Origin: Treponema sp. | GTDB lineage: Bacteria; Spirochaetota; Spirochaetia; Treponematales; Treponemataceae | NCBI GenBank assembly: GCA_017934745.1 | Contig: JAGBIY010000010.1 | Coordinates: 49,491 to 113,490, forward strand | DNA length: 64,000 bases | Direction: 5' to 3' | Shown here: piece by piece, positions 8,871 through 17,284 of the stretch | Layout of the letters: every line of letters begins with the position of its first letter | Numbering within the stretch: the first letter of the stretch is position 1 | Position numbers and translations under genes: made by a program | The notes under the pieces: generated by a model | Told to the model about the DNA's origin: nothing | Seen by the model: the letters and a program-made list of their open reading frames with translations, nothing else | Database searches by the model: none

Positions 8871-8944
8871 AAAAAAAAATCCGCGCTTAAAGGAGGAGAA
8901 ACTGCGCGGATTTTTATAGGAGGTCGCACCTGACAGATGCAACC
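8871..8944 (-). promoter_or_regulatory. Structured leader with terminator upstream of the esterase gene (candidate attenuator or sRNA 3' end)
   Basis: On the minus strand a 9-bp hairpin (GGTTGCATC/GGTGCGACC, 8944-8922, 5-nt loop) is followed by a terminator whose stem AATCCGCGC/GCGCGGATT (8879-8912) runs into nine T at 8871-8879. The first hairpin forms fully only as minus-strand RNA because it uses G-U pairs, which indicates the transcribed strand. The terminator ends about 40 nt before the esterase ATG, so it is either an attenuator or the end of a small RNA. Confidence 0.5.
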
Positions 8945-9255
8945 GAGAAACGTTAAAAACTGACGAAAGATTTTTGGCGTTTCTGTTTTTCTTGCTGCTG
9001 AGAAGTATATTAGACTTGAATATGATTTAAATCAATACCTTTTTGTGTTTTTTTCTGCTTTTTTCTGCTTTTTTTCGGAAATCTTTTGATTTTCATCACA
9101 TCGCACTGAAAACGCTTGAATATTTCGCAAACAATACAGTCCTTTACACAAATTTCATTGAGGCGAATCTGCAATTTTCTCGGCAATCTGATAGAATCAC
9201 ATCGGAACAAAAAACACGCGCCCGGAGAGAAAGGTCACGGGCGGAAGGGGAAAAA
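8945..9255. other. Divergent intergenic region before mtnN
   Basis: AT-rich divergent gap. A plausible -10 (TAGAAT, 9191-9196) for mtnN lies 60 bp before its ATG, without a convincing -35. Just before the ATG, CGCCCG and CGGGCG can form a 6-bp hairpin with a 13-nt loop next to the AAGGGG ribosome-binding site, which may modulate translation. Pyrimidine runs near 9045-9075 contain imperfect repeats of TTTTTTCTGC. No gene is visible. Confidence 0.4.
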
Positions 9256-9957
9256 ATGCAAAGAATCGGAATAATAGGGGCGATGGACGAGGAAGTCTCC
9301 TACCTCAAGTCGATAGCCGAGGACAAGACCGAGAAGGACGGTTTCGTCTCAGGGAAAATCGGAGGGAAGGAAGTCGTCATAGTGATGAGCGGAATCGGCA
9401 AGGTGAACGCGGCGTTGTGCGCGCAGAGGCTCATCAGGGAGTTCGGGGCGACGCGCGTCATCAACACGGGAATAGCGGGCGCGGCCGGAAAGGGGCTTAG
9501 CGTGCTGGACATGGTGGCTTCCACGGACGCGGTGTACCACGACTTCGACGTGACGGGATTCGGCTACAAGCCCACTGTGATACCCCGCATGGAGACTTCG
9601 GAATTCAAGGCGGACGAGCGCATGAGGAAGGCGGCACTGGAGTCGTTCAACGAGCTGAAGGACACGGAAGACTTCAGGAACCACAAAATCGTTGAGGGGA
9701 GGATAGCGTCCGGCGACCAGTTCATATCGAGCAGGGAGGTCAAGGACAGGATAATCGCCCTCTGCGCCCCGGCCTGCGTGGAGATGGAGGGCGCGGCCAT
9801 AGCGCACGCGTGCTTCGTCAACAAGACCCCGTTCCTCATCCTCAGATGCATGAGCGACTGCGCGGACGACGGCGAGGAGGCGACGTACAGCTTCAACGAC
9901 AAGACCGCCGCGAACATGAGCGCGCTCACAGTGAAAGGAATCATAGAACGCTTGTAA
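9256..9957 (+). CDS. mtnN: 5'-methylthioadenosine/S-adenosylhomocysteine nucleosidase
   Basis: 233-aa nucleosidase that cleaves adenine from SAH and MTA, feeding LuxS with S-ribosylhomocysteine. Recognised by the N-terminus RIGIIGAMDEEVSYLK, the MSGIGKVNAAL loop, NTGIAGAAG, the catalytic stretch VEMEGAAIAHAC and the late RCMSDCADDG with its catalytic Asp. The ATG at 9256 (AAGGGG site) is chosen over longer in-frame readings that start in AT-rich non-coding sequence. It is followed after 34 bp by luxS, forming a two-gene SAH detoxification/AI-2 operon. Confidence 0.95.
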   Translation: MQRIGIIGAMDEEVSYLKSIAEDKTEKDGFVSGKIGGKEVVIVMSGIGKVNAALCAQRLIREFGATRVINTGIAGAAGKGLSVLDMVASTDAVYHDFDVTGFGYKPTVIPRMETSEFKADERMRKAALESFNELKDTEDFRNHKIVEGRIASGDQFISSREVKDRIIALCAPACVEMEGAAIAHACFVNKTPFLILRCMSDCADDGEEATYSFNDKTAANMSALTVKGIIERL

Positions 9958-9991
9958 TATAGGAAGTTTTTAATTTTTGGAGGTGAAAAAC

Positions 9992-10468
9992 ATGCCAGAG
10001 CTGAAGAAGTACAATGTGGACTCGTTCAATTTGGACCACACGAAAGTGGTGGCTCCGTTCGTGAGGACGGCGGCGAATAAAGTCGGAGAGAAAGGCGACG
10101 TGGTGACGAAGTTCGACATAAGGATATGCCAGCCGAACAAGGAATTCATGCCAACTGGGGCGATACACACGATAGAGCACATAGTCGCGGAGTACCTGAG
10201 GGACGAGATAGACACGGTGATTGACTTCTCACCGATGGGATGCAGGACAGGATTCTACCTGACGGTCTGGGGCGACGTGGACGAGGAGTTCATCGCCAGC
10301 CACCTGCTTCCGGTCTTCAAGAAAGTCGCAGAATGGGAGGGAGACATACCGGCGGCGAACGAGATACAGTGCGGCAACTACCGCGACATGGACCTCGAAG
10401 GGGCGAAGCACTTCGCCAAGCAGTGGGTGGACGGAATAGAGAGCAAGGGCTGGAACTGCTACAAGTGA
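9992..10468 (+). CDS. luxS: S-ribosylhomocysteine lyase LuxS
   Basis: 158-aa metalloenzyme that splits S-ribosylhomocysteine to homocysteine and DPD, the autoinducer-2 precursor. The metal-binding HTIEH motif (usually HTLEH), the SPMGCRTGFYL segment with the catalytic Cys, and the CGNYRDMDLEGAK segment with the third metal ligand are all present. The start at 9992 has a perfect GGAGGTG site; the in-frame codon at 9977 lies upstream of that site. Second gene of the mtnN-luxS operon. Confidence 0.96.
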   Translation: MPELKKYNVDSFNLDHTKVVAPFVRTAANKVGEKGDVVTKFDIRICQPNKEFMPTGAIHTIEHIVAEYLRDEIDTVIDFSPMGCRTGFYLTVWGDVDEEFIASHLLPVFKKVAEWEGDIPAANEIQCGNYRDMDLEGAKHFAKQWVDGIESKGWNCYK

Positions 10469-10486
10469 CCGACACGGAATAAAAAC

Positions 10487-10521
10487 AGACCTGTCCGACC
10501 GCTTAGGCACCGCTCAGGTCT
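10487..10521. repeat. Intergenic hairpin between luxS and the DUF1538 gene
   Basis: AGACCTG (10487-10493) pairs with CAGGTCT (10515-10521) around a 21-nt interior. There is no T-run, so it is not a classical terminator. The CCTGT...CAGGTCTA ends resemble the larger hairpin elements at 19460-19489 and 56173-56202, and it may be a degenerate member of that family. Confidence 0.4.
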
Positions 10522-10539
10522 AATCAGGAGTTTCTCTGA

Positions 10540-12126
10540 ATGAACTGGTATCTCAAACTCAAGGAGACGATATCGTCGGTCGCACCGATAATGCTCCTCG
10601 TATTCATCCTTGGAAACACGATTGCGCCGATTGGGGGCGAAACAATGTCCCGGTTCCTTGTCGGCGGAGTTCTCGTCATCCTCGGACTCACAATTTTCTT
10701 GATGGGAGTCGACATAGGAATACTCCCGATTGGAGAAAGGGCAGGAGCCGCCCTCACTTCAAAGCGCAACCTGCCGCTGCTTCTGGCGGCGTCGTTCTTC
10801 ATCGGCTTCATGATAACGATAGCGGAGCCGGACGTCCAAGTCCTCGCCGACCAGGTGAAGGGCATAGCGCAGGGCGTGTCCAAATGGGGGCTGATTCTCT
10901 TCATCGCGGCGGGAATCGGCCTTTTCGTCACTCTCGGAATACTGAGGACGGTGCTCTCGATTCCGCTCAGGATAGTGCTCATAGTCTCGTACATAGCGGT
11001 CTTCGCAATGGCGTTCGCGACACCGGAGACGTTCCAGGGGGTCGCGTTCGACTCGGGCGGAGCCACCACGGGGCCTATGACCGTCCCGTTCATCATGGCT
11101 CTCGGAGTCGGAGTCGCGGCAGTCAGGGCAAAGAAGGCGAAGGACAGCGGAGACCACTCAAGCGACGACTCGTTCGGACTCACGGGAATCGCGTCCATAG
11201 GGCCTGTGGCGGCTGTCTGCCTCTACGGCATGGTGGCGGGGAATTCAGGCGGAGCGGCGGAAGGCGCGATTGAGGAAGCCGCGGGACACGGAGCGGCGGA
11301 GGGGCTTTCGATATTCGCGGCCCTACTTCCTCCGATACTCAAGGAAGTCGCGAGCGCGCTCTCCCCTCTCGTGCTGATGGCGGCGGTGTTCCAGATCTTC
11401 CTCATAAAGATGCCGCCTTTCCAGGTCATAAGGATGGTGCGTGGTCTCGTGTTCAGTTTCGCGGGGCTTGTGCTGTTCCTTTTGGGCGCGCAGGGCGGAT
11501 TCATGCCGGCGGGGGAGAGGCTCGGCGAGGTTCTCGGAGAATTCGCCGTTTCAGGAGACAAATTCGTGAAAGTGTTCAACTCGGCGGGGGAAGTCACAAG
11601 CTCACTCGACATTCCGGGAATCGTGCAGGTCGTCCTGCTGATACTCGTCGGCTGCGTCTTCGGGGCCGTGGTCGTGTCGGCGGAGCCTGCCGTGTGGGTT
11701 TTGACCGACCAAGTGGAAAGCGTGTCGGGCGGAACGATAAAGAGGAAGGTAATGCTCGCCGCGTTGAGCTCGGGCGTCGCGATATCGATAGGAATATCCA
11801 TGGCGAGGGTGCTGTTCGGATTCTCTCTCTGGTACATACTCATTCCGGGATACGCAATCGCGCTCGTCATGACGCTCTTCTGCCCTAAGCTCTTCACGGG
11901 CATAGCGTTCGACTCAGGCGGCGTCGCGTCGGGGCCGATGACCAGCACGTTCGTGCTCTCATTTACGCTCGGTGCGAGCGCGGCGTCGGGGGGAAACCCG
12001 GCGGTGGACGCGTTCGGAGTGATAGCCCTCGTCGCGATGACACCGCTCATAGCGATACAGGTGCTCGGAATTTTCTACAAGCTCAAGACAGCGGCGGCCA
12101 AGAAGCAGCCGGGAGGCGAGAAATGA
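10540..12126 (+). CDS. DUF1538 integral membrane transporter-like protein, two repeats
   Basis: 528 aa, about 12 predicted membrane helices in two tandem DUF1538 domains (residues about 5-235 and 260-515). Each carries the paired motifs AEPDVQVLADQV / AEPAVWVLTDQV and FDSGGATTGPMTVPF / FDSGGVASGPMTSTF, which look like an inverted-repeat transporter fold. Substrate is unknown. It overlaps the next gene by 4 bp (ATGA), and that gene encodes PII-like domains, so transport is probably gated by a PII-type sensor. Confidence 0.8.
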   Translation: MNWYLKLKETISSVAPIMLLVFILGNTIAPIGGETMSRFLVGGVLVILGLTIFLMGVDIGILPIGERAGAALTSKRNLPLLLAASFFIGFMITIAEPDVQVLADQVKGIAQGVSKWGLILFIAAGIGLFVTLGILRTVLSIPLRIVLIVSYIAVFAMAFATPETFQGVAFDSGGATTGPMTVPFIMALGVGVAAVRAKKAKDSGDHSSDDSFGLTGIASIGPVAAVCLYGMVAGNSGGAAEGAIEEAAGHGAAEGLSIFAALLPPILKEVASALSPLVLMAAVFQIFLIKMPPFQVIRMVRGLVFSFAGLVLFLLGAQGGFMPAGERLGEVLGEFAVSGDKFVKVFNSAGEVTSSLDIPGIVQVVLLILVGCVFGAVVVSAEPAVWVLTDQVESVSGGTIKRKVMLAALSSGVAISIGISMARVLFGFSLWYILIPGYAIALVMTLFCPKLFTGIAFDSGGVASGPMTSTFVLSFTLGASAASGGNPAVDAFGVIALVAMTPLIAIQVLGIFYKLKTAAAKKQPGGEK

Positions 12127-12788
12127 AGCTCATCACAAGCATAGTCCCGCACGACAAGGGGGAGCGGCTCACGAAAGCGGCGATGGAGAGCGGCTGCAGG
12201 GGCGGAACGGTGCTCATAGGCCGCGGACTGGCGAAATCGAACCTGATGGCGGTCCTTGGGCTAGGAGAATCGACTAAGGACGTCATCATGATGATTCTTG
12301 AGGACTCGGTGATGGAGCCGGTCTTCAACACGATACTCCGGGCGACATCGAAGGAGAAGCGCAATTTCGGAGAGATTTTCGTGACGGACGTGGACGCGTT
12401 CTTCAGGAGCGGAAACGACGGAATAAAGAGAGACGAAAAAGGCGACAACAACGATGGAACGGAGAGGAAGGGCAAGACCATGAACGAGATGATTTGCGCG
12501 ATAGTGAACAAGGGATACGCCGACGACGTTATGGCGGCGGCACGGAAAGCGGGCGCGGGCGGCGGCACGGTCGTCAGCGCGAGGGGAACGGCAAGGGAGA
12601 CGGACGAGCAGTTCTTCGGAACCCACATCGTCCCGGAAAAGGAAATGCTCATCATAATCGTCCCGGCAGAGAAGAAGGATTCCGTCCTCCAGTCGATACG
12701 GGAGCTGAAATGCCTCAAGGAACCGGGAATGGGAATAGCGTACTCAACTCCGGTGGAGAATTTCGGGCTTCTTGGCAAGCGGGGATAG
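12123..12788 (+). CDS. Double PII-like regulator partnered with the DUF1538 transporter
   Basis: 221 aa with two PII-type alpha/beta domains: residues 1-100 (KLITSIVPHDKGERLTKAA, GCRGGTVLIGRG, IMMILEDSVMEPVFNTI) and about 121-217 (EMICAIVNKGYADDVMAAA, AGAGGGTVVSARGTA, IIIVPAEKKDSVL). Both keep the glycine-rich ligand loop, but the classical uridylylation Tyr is not seen. Linked by a charged segment (residues 100-118) and translationally coupled to the transporter. Sensing of a nucleotide or small anion is inferred from the fold only. Confidence 0.75.
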   Translation: MKLITSIVPHDKGERLTKAAMESGCRGGTVLIGRGLAKSNLMAVLGLGESTKDVIMMILEDSVMEPVFNTILRATSKEKRNFGEIFVTDVDAFFRSGNDGIKRDEKGDNNDGTERKGKTMNEMICAIVNKGYADDVMAAARKAGAGGGTVVSARGTARETDEQFFGTHIVPEKEMLIIIVPAEKKDSVLQSIRELKCLKEPGMGIAYSTPVENFGLLGKRG

Positions 12789-12791
12789 CAG

Positions 12792-13880
12792 ATGACAACG
12801 AAAGAGACTGCTCTCGCACTTCTGGGCGGGAACGGCTTCGTCTCGGGAGAGTCGCTCGCAAAGGAGTGCGCCGTCAGCAGGGCGGCCGTGAACAAGGCGA
12901 TAAAGGCTCTCCGCGACGACGGATATTCGATAGAAGCCGTGACGAACAAAGGCTACAGGCTCGTCTCGGAGCCGGACAGGATTTCGGCGGACGCGATACG
13001 GCAGGCGATGGAGTCGATGGGCGCGAATCCGGGGGAAATCACCGTGTTCGACAGAATCGACTCCACGAACACGGAGGCGAAGCGCAGGTGCGCGTCATCG
13101 GGAGCGTTCAGGCTCGAAAACGGAACGCTGACCGGGAACGGAGAGAAGCTGCACCGGTCGCTTCTCGTCGCAGGAGCGCAGACGGCCGGCAGGGGACGCA
13201 TGGGAAGGGTCTTCTCATCCCCAGCGAATTCCGGCATCTACTTCACGCTGGTCTACTCACCAAAGAACGGAATAACGAACCCGGCCCTTCTAACGGCGGC
13301 GGCCGCGGTGGCCGTCTCGGAGTCGATAGACGGGCTGTACGCCCTTTCCGGGGAATACGCCACCAGAATCAAGTGGGTCAACGACGTCTTCCTTCCGGCG
13401 GGGGAATACTCGCAGAAGAAAATAGCGGGAATTCTGACCGAGGGAATCAGCAACTTCGAGACGGGAACGATAGAGTCGGCAATCGTGGGAATCGGAATCA
13501 ACGTGAGGAACGGAGGATTTTCGGGAGAGCTTTCGAAAATCGCGGGAAGCGTAGAGGACATTCTGAAGGAAAGGGGACGGACGGAGACCGCAAGCAGGAA
13601 CGCAATCGTCGCGAATGTGGCGGGAAGGCTCCTCTCGATATATGACCGCATGGACAACGGAACGCCCGACGGGAAAATGATGGAGACGTACAAGGCGAAA
13701 TCGATGCTGGTTGGGAAAAAAGTCCGGGTGAACCCCGCCGCAGGGCTTGAGGGCGAATCATACGAGGCGGAAGTCCTGGACATAACGGACCAGGCGGAAC
13801 TCGTCGTAAAAGACGGCGGCGGAAAGACGCACACGCTGAGTTCGGGGGAAGTGAGCCTCCACTCCTACGATTTTGTGTGA
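12792..13880 (+). CDS. birA: Biotin-protein ligase/biotin operon repressor BirA
   Basis: 362-aa enzyme that adenylates biotin and attaches it to carboxylase carrier proteins. An N-terminal winged helix (residues 1-60, AKECAVSRAAVNKAIKALRD) precedes the catalytic domain with DRIDSTNTEAKR, AGRGRMGRVFSSP (biotin/AMP loop), IKWVNDVF and KIAGILTE, then the SH3-like C-terminal domain. The HTH indicates it may also repress biotin genes. A 20-residue insert (about residues 103-122) precedes the biotin loop. It starts 3 bp after the PII-like gene. Confidence 0.93.
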   Translation: MTTKETALALLGGNGFVSGESLAKECAVSRAAVNKAIKALRDDGYSIEAVTNKGYRLVSEPDRISADAIRQAMESMGANPGEITVFDRIDSTNTEAKRRCASSGAFRLENGTLTGNGEKLHRSLLVAGAQTAGRGRMGRVFSSPANSGIYFTLVYSPKNGITNPALLTAAAAVAVSESIDGLYALSGEYATRIKWVNDVFLPAGEYSQKKIAGILTEGISNFETGTIESAIVGIGINVRNGGFSGELSKIAGSVEDILKERGRTETASRNAIVANVAGRLLSIYDRMDNGTPDGKMMETYKAKSMLVGKKVRVNPAAGLEGESYEAEVLDITDQAELVVKDGGGKTHTLSSGEVSLHSYDFV

Positions 13881-13888
13881 TTCCATGT

Positions 13889-13894
13889 TATAAT
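13889..13894 (+). promoter_or_regulatory. Extended -10 promoter for the 13925 gene
   Basis: TGTTATAAT (TGn plus a perfect TATAAT) lies 30 bp before the ATG at 13925, and a TAGGAGAAAG ribosome-binding site sits between. The -35 region is not recognisable, as expected of an extended -10 promoter. Confidence 0.6.
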
Positions 13895-13924
13895 TTCTAG
13901 TTGATTTTTTTGTAGGAGAAAGAT

Positions 13925-15727
13925 ATGGACTTTTTGAACAACGACGACATCGACCCGACGATAGCGGCAATGCTTGCCGACGTGAACGACTCGAAACCGG
14001 GCTACTCTTCATACGACGACGGCTCGGACAGCGGAAACATGTTCGACTTCTCTACGGACAACATAGGAACTACGGCCGTCGATTTGGACGGCAACCCGAA
14101 CGCGGCCCCGCACAAAGTCGACATGAGAAGGGAGAAATTCCTCCCAATAGAGAAGACGCACTCCGACGAACCGACAGGATATTTCGACGACAAGACATAC
14201 GACAACGGAAGCTACTACAAGACCGCGCTCGAAGGCGAAGGACCTGCGGGGCAGAGGGTCAACCAGATTCTGAAAAAATACCTCACATGCCAGGATCCGA
14301 AAGAGAAAAGCCAGTACAGGATGCAGATTGTCAACGCATGGTGGGAGCTTCTCCGGGTGATAAGCTCGAAAGTCGTGGACAAGCACCTTCCGATGGCGAA
14401 AAGGATGCTCGTCAGGTACGGAGTCGCGCTCCCGTCGCTCTTCACGCCAGAACAGAAGAAACTCTTCTCCACGGCGTTCTTCGAGAACGAGACTGGAGAG
14501 CCTGTCTACTACCTCGACGAATGGCTCTCGGAGATAGCGAAGAACCACATCGCCCCTTCGGCGACGGACGAGAAGAGAGTCAGGATCGAGTCCGGCGAGA
14601 ACGGAGAGAAGCAGAAGCTCCTCCAGCTCAAGGCCAAGAACGACGGAAGAATACAGGCCGCGGAAGGATTCGCGAATTCGAAGATTGCCGAGAGGCAGAG
14701 CCTTGAGAGCGAGTTGAAGAACAGAATCGAGTCCATCTGCGAGCACGAGAAGGTCATCGGACTCGACGGAAACATAACGAGGTCGTACACGGACGCCCAG
14801 AAGAGCCTCTTCTCCGACATCTTCGAGCGTCTCAGGGGACTGCAGAGAATCGACAAGGACCTCTCGAAATTCATAGCGGACCTTGAGGAAGCGAAGGAAA
14901 TCGGAATCTCCCTCGAACAGAAGCTCGGAAACGCGGGCGAAGGCGACTCGGACATCGACTCGTCGCTCATCGAGGACGAATTCTCCACAATCAGGCAGAT
15001 GGCGAAGATGGCGTGCGGAAGGCGCGGAAATCCGTTCCCGATGTACTCCAGGGAATTCTACCACTGCACACCGGCCGGAACCGGGTTCAGGGAGGAAGTC
15101 ATCAAGATACTCCGCGAAATCGAAATGGAGGACAGGAGCGTCTTCAGGAAAAAGGCGAGGGGCATCACGAACAGAATCGTGCCTTTCGTCATCCTCATTC
15201 CGTCATACGGAGACTTCGGATTCTGCTGGCAGCCGTTCGACAGGCTCAACCGCTCGTCAAGCCGAGGCCGCCTCGTAATCCCGATGTATCCGAAGAACCT
15301 GCGCGTCTCGCTCCTCATGGCGGTGGCGGACTACCGCTGGCAGTACGCGAAGGAAAGGGCGATAGACTGGACGGATCCGGAGGACGGAATCACAGGACAG
15401 TACTACCAGTACATAGACGCGAAGAAGCTCAAGGGTGAAATCAAGTCGTACTTCATCGCCGACTATGTTACATGGATGACGAAGGAAATCAACGGAACGC
15501 AGGTCATGGAGAAGGAACTCCGCGGAATTTTCTGGAGGAACATTCCGTTCTGCAAGGAGACGAGGGAGAAGCTCAGCAAGAGAAGCATGGTCTACCTCGA
15601 CCTCTACAGGAAGGACGATGTCCGCATGAGCACGTTCACGAAAGAGGAAGTGAGGGAATACCAGAAGGTGAACTCCCCATACGACGATTTGAACTTCCCA
15701 GGAGAAAGGAAGCCGAAGAAGCTGTAG
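13925..15727 (+). CDS. Large soluble protein of unknown function
   Basis: 600 aa, not recognised. An acidic, low-complexity N-terminus (residues 1-60, rich in D, S and G) precedes a helical domain (about 95-170). A charged coiled-coil-like section (about 215-340) follows, then a basic/aromatic region (about 355-590) with GNPFPMYSREFYHC, FGFCWQPFDRLNRS and many W/Y/F residues. No signal peptide or membrane helix. It has its own extended -10 promoter, a strong ribosome-binding site and a bidirectional terminator, so it is expressed alone. Confidence 0.8.
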   Translation: MDFLNNDDIDPTIAAMLADVNDSKPGYSSYDDGSDSGNMFDFSTDNIGTTAVDLDGNPNAAPHKVDMRREKFLPIEKTHSDEPTGYFDDKTYDNGSYYKTALEGEGPAGQRVNQILKKYLTCQDPKEKSQYRMQIVNAWWELLRVISSKVVDKHLPMAKRMLVRYGVALPSLFTPEQKKLFSTAFFENETGEPVYYLDEWLSEIAKNHIAPSATDEKRVRIESGENGEKQKLLQLKAKNDGRIQAAEGFANSKIAERQSLESELKNRIESICEHEKVIGLDGNITRSYTDAQKSLFSDIFERLRGLQRIDKDLSKFIADLEEAKEIGISLEQKLGNAGEGDSDIDSSLIEDEFSTIRQMAKMACGRRGNPFPMYSREFYHCTPAGTGFREEVIKILREIEMEDRSVFRKKARGITNRIVPFVILIPSYGDFGFCWQPFDRLNRSSSRGRLVIPMYPKNLRVSLLMAVADYRWQYAKERAIDWTDPEDGITGQYYQYIDAKKLKGEIKSYFIADYVTWMTKEINGTQVMEKELRGIFWRNIPFCKETREKLSKRSMVYLDLYRKDDVRMSTFTKEEVREYQKVNSPYDDLNFPGERKPKKL

Positions 15728-15747
15728 AAGCCCTTTCTTCCTAAAAA

Positions 15748-15817
15748 CAAAAAGCCGCGCCTGTCTTGGAGTGCCGAAGCAATTTCGGCTTTTCCTAACA
15801 AGCGCGGCTTTTTTTGT
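15748..15817. terminator. Bidirectional terminator between convergent genes
   Basis: Outer stem AAAGCCGCGC (15751-15760) / GCGCGGCTTT (15802-15811), with a nested hairpin GCCGAA/TTCGGC at 15773-15789. T-runs on both strands serve the 600-aa gene (+) and the ACT-domain gene (-). Confidence 0.8.
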
Positions 15818-15841
15818 CCACGAAAGTCCGAGGACAGTTTT

Positions 15842-16111
15842 TCAAATACGGTGCATCGAGGAGAAGACCTTCTCGGACATGACGTTTATCTCCACGCCCA
15901 TCTTCTCGCCCTCGTCGGTCAGGATTTTTCTCATCTCGTCTATCGAGACATCCGCCGAATCGAGGCTCACCATCATCATCATCACGAAGTTGCCCGAAAG
16001 AATCGACTGCGTGATGTCCGAAATATTGATTTTGTGGGATGAGAGCAGCGCGCTCACACCCGCTATAATGCCCACTTTGTCGCTTCCGACAACCGTTATA
16101 ATTGCGTTCAT
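15842..16111 (-). CDS. ACT-domain protein (UPF0237 type)
   Basis: 89 aa consisting of a single extended ACT fold: NAIITVVGSDKVGIIAGVSALL, then HKINISDITQSIL, then MMMMVSLD. This matches the stand-alone UPF0237 ACT proteins, probable small-molecule (amino-acid) sensors of unknown target. The start at 16111 lies 7 nt after a -10 (TAGAAT) that is 17 bp from TTGAAC, so the mRNA would be leaderless; the apparent GAAGG site lies in the promoter gap. Divergent from the phosphatase gene. Confidence 0.82.
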   Translation of the reverse strand: MNAIITVVGSDKVGIIAGVSALLSSHKINISDITQSILSGNFVMMMMVSLDSADVSIDEMRKILTDEGEKMGVEINVMSEKVFSSMHRI

Positions 16112-16116
16112 GCCTT

Positions 16117-16145
16117 CAATTCTAGTGAAATGGCGGAGCGCGTTC
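16117..16145 (-). promoter_or_regulatory. Sigma70-type promoter giving a leaderless ACT-gene transcript
   Basis: On the minus strand TTGAAC, 17 bp, then TAGAAT, with the -10 ending 7 nt before the ATG at 16111. The expected transcription start falls on or next to the start codon. Confidence 0.6.
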
Positions 16146-16181
16146 AACAAAACCGCGATTTCTGCCCTCCCCTCCATGTGC

Positions 16182-16187
16182 TATAAT
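16182..16187 (+). promoter_or_regulatory. Extended -10 giving a near-leaderless phosphatase transcript
   Basis: TGCTATAAT: the TATAAT ends 9 nt before the ATG at 16197, so RNA would begin 0-3 nt before the start codon and could carry no ribosome-binding site. Confidence 0.6.
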
Positions 16188-16196
16188 CATCGAATC

Positions 16197-16811
16197 ATGA
16201 AGATATACATAACACGCCACGGACAGACAGATTGGAACACGAAGTGGAAGCTCCAGGGAAGGACGGACACGGAACTGAACGACTTCGGAAGGGAGCAGGC
16301 GAGAAAAACGGGAGAGGGGCTGCGGCGGACAGGAATAAGGTTCGACAGGGTGTACTCAAGCCCGCTCAAGAGGGCTTTGGAGACGGCGGCAATAATAAGC
16401 GATTTCGCGCAGGAAGCGGTCATGAAGGACGACAGACTCATAGAGCTTTCATTCGGGCAGGCGGAGGGGACGACGGGCGAGGAGCGGAAGTCCATTCCAG
16501 AGCTTTCCGGCTTCGACAACTTCTTCACGGACCCGGAAAAATACGTCGCGAAAGAGGGGGCGGAGAGCTTCGAGTCGGTACTGGCGCGGACGGCGGATTT
16601 CTGGGAAAACGAGATAAGGCCGCTCGAAAAAGAAGTTTCAAACATACTTGTAGTGACGCACGGCGGAACACTCCAGTCATTGCTGCTGCACATAGACCAC
16701 AGGGAACTCCGCGACTACTGGAAAGTCCGGTTTCCCAACTGCTCGATGAACCTCGTGTCGCTCAAGAACGGCTCGTTCAAGCTTGAATGGAACAGCAGGC
16801 TCTTCTATTGA
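16197..16811 (+). CDS. Histidine phosphatase family (phosphoglycerate mutase-like) protein
   Basis: 204 aa. The N-terminal RHGQTDWN motif with the phospho-accepting His, YSSPLKRALETA, the acid residue in LIELSFGQAEG, and VVTHGGTLQ with the second His define the family. The length suits a cofactor-dependent phosphatase such as alpha-ribazole phosphatase (CobC) or a broad phosphoglycerate-mutase-like enzyme; sequence alone does not separate these. The ATG at 16197 sits immediately after an extended -10 element, so translation is probably leaderless. Confidence 0.85.
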   Translation: MKIYITRHGQTDWNTKWKLQGRTDTELNDFGREQARKTGEGLRRTGIRFDRVYSSPLKRALETAAIISDFAQEAVMKDDRLIELSFGQAEGTTGEERKSIPELSGFDNFFTDPEKYVAKEGAESFESVLARTADFWENEIRPLEKEVSNILVVTHGGTLQSLLLHIDHRELRDYWKVRFPNCSMNLVSLKNGSFKLEWNSRLFY

Positions 16812-16890
16812 GCGGAACGGCGCACAAAAGGCATTTTTCTGTTTAAAAATTTGAAATTAGTGTTAAAATGGAAAAAGAACTGCAAACAAA

Positions 16891-17265
16891 ATGAAACTTT
16901 CACGATTCGCTAAATGTTTCATCTCCTCGCTCGTCTCGGCGGGACTTGATTTTCTGATATTCTATCTGGTGAACAAATTCCTCTCGATAACACTGGCGAC
17001 AATCATAGCCAGGGTCGCGTCGACTACGGTCAACTTCATCATAAACAAATTCTGGGCGTTCGAGAGCCAAAAAAAATCAGCGAAGGAACCGATTTTCTTC
17101 GGCATCCTCTTCGTCTGCAAGATGGCGGCAAGCGCGGCATTGGTCACGCTCTTCCGCAATCTCCTCTTGGAAACGCCGATTCCTACAATCGTCATAAAAA
17201 TATGCGTAGACGGCACGCTCTTCTTCGTGAGCTACCTCGTGCAGAAAAAATTCATATTCGTCTGA
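16891..17265 (+). CDS. GtrA-family small membrane protein
   Basis: 124 aa with four membrane helices and the GtrA-type pattern: [34 protein letters not shown] with conserved NF..NK.W.F, and a final helix ending YLVQKKFIF. GtrA proteins help move lipid-linked sugars (for example undecaprenyl-phosphate glucose) across the membrane for surface polysaccharide modification. No glycosyltransferase partner is adjacent. A TAAAAT -10 lies about 20 bp before the ATG. Confidence 0.85.
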   Translation: MKLSRFAKCFISSLVSAGLDFLIFYLVNKFLSITLATIIARVASTTVNFIINKFWAFESQKKSAKEPIFFGILFVCKMAASAALVTLFRNLLLETPIPTIVIKICVDGTLFFVSYLVQKKFIFV

Positions 17266-17284
17266 TTTCAGACAGGGGGTTTTT

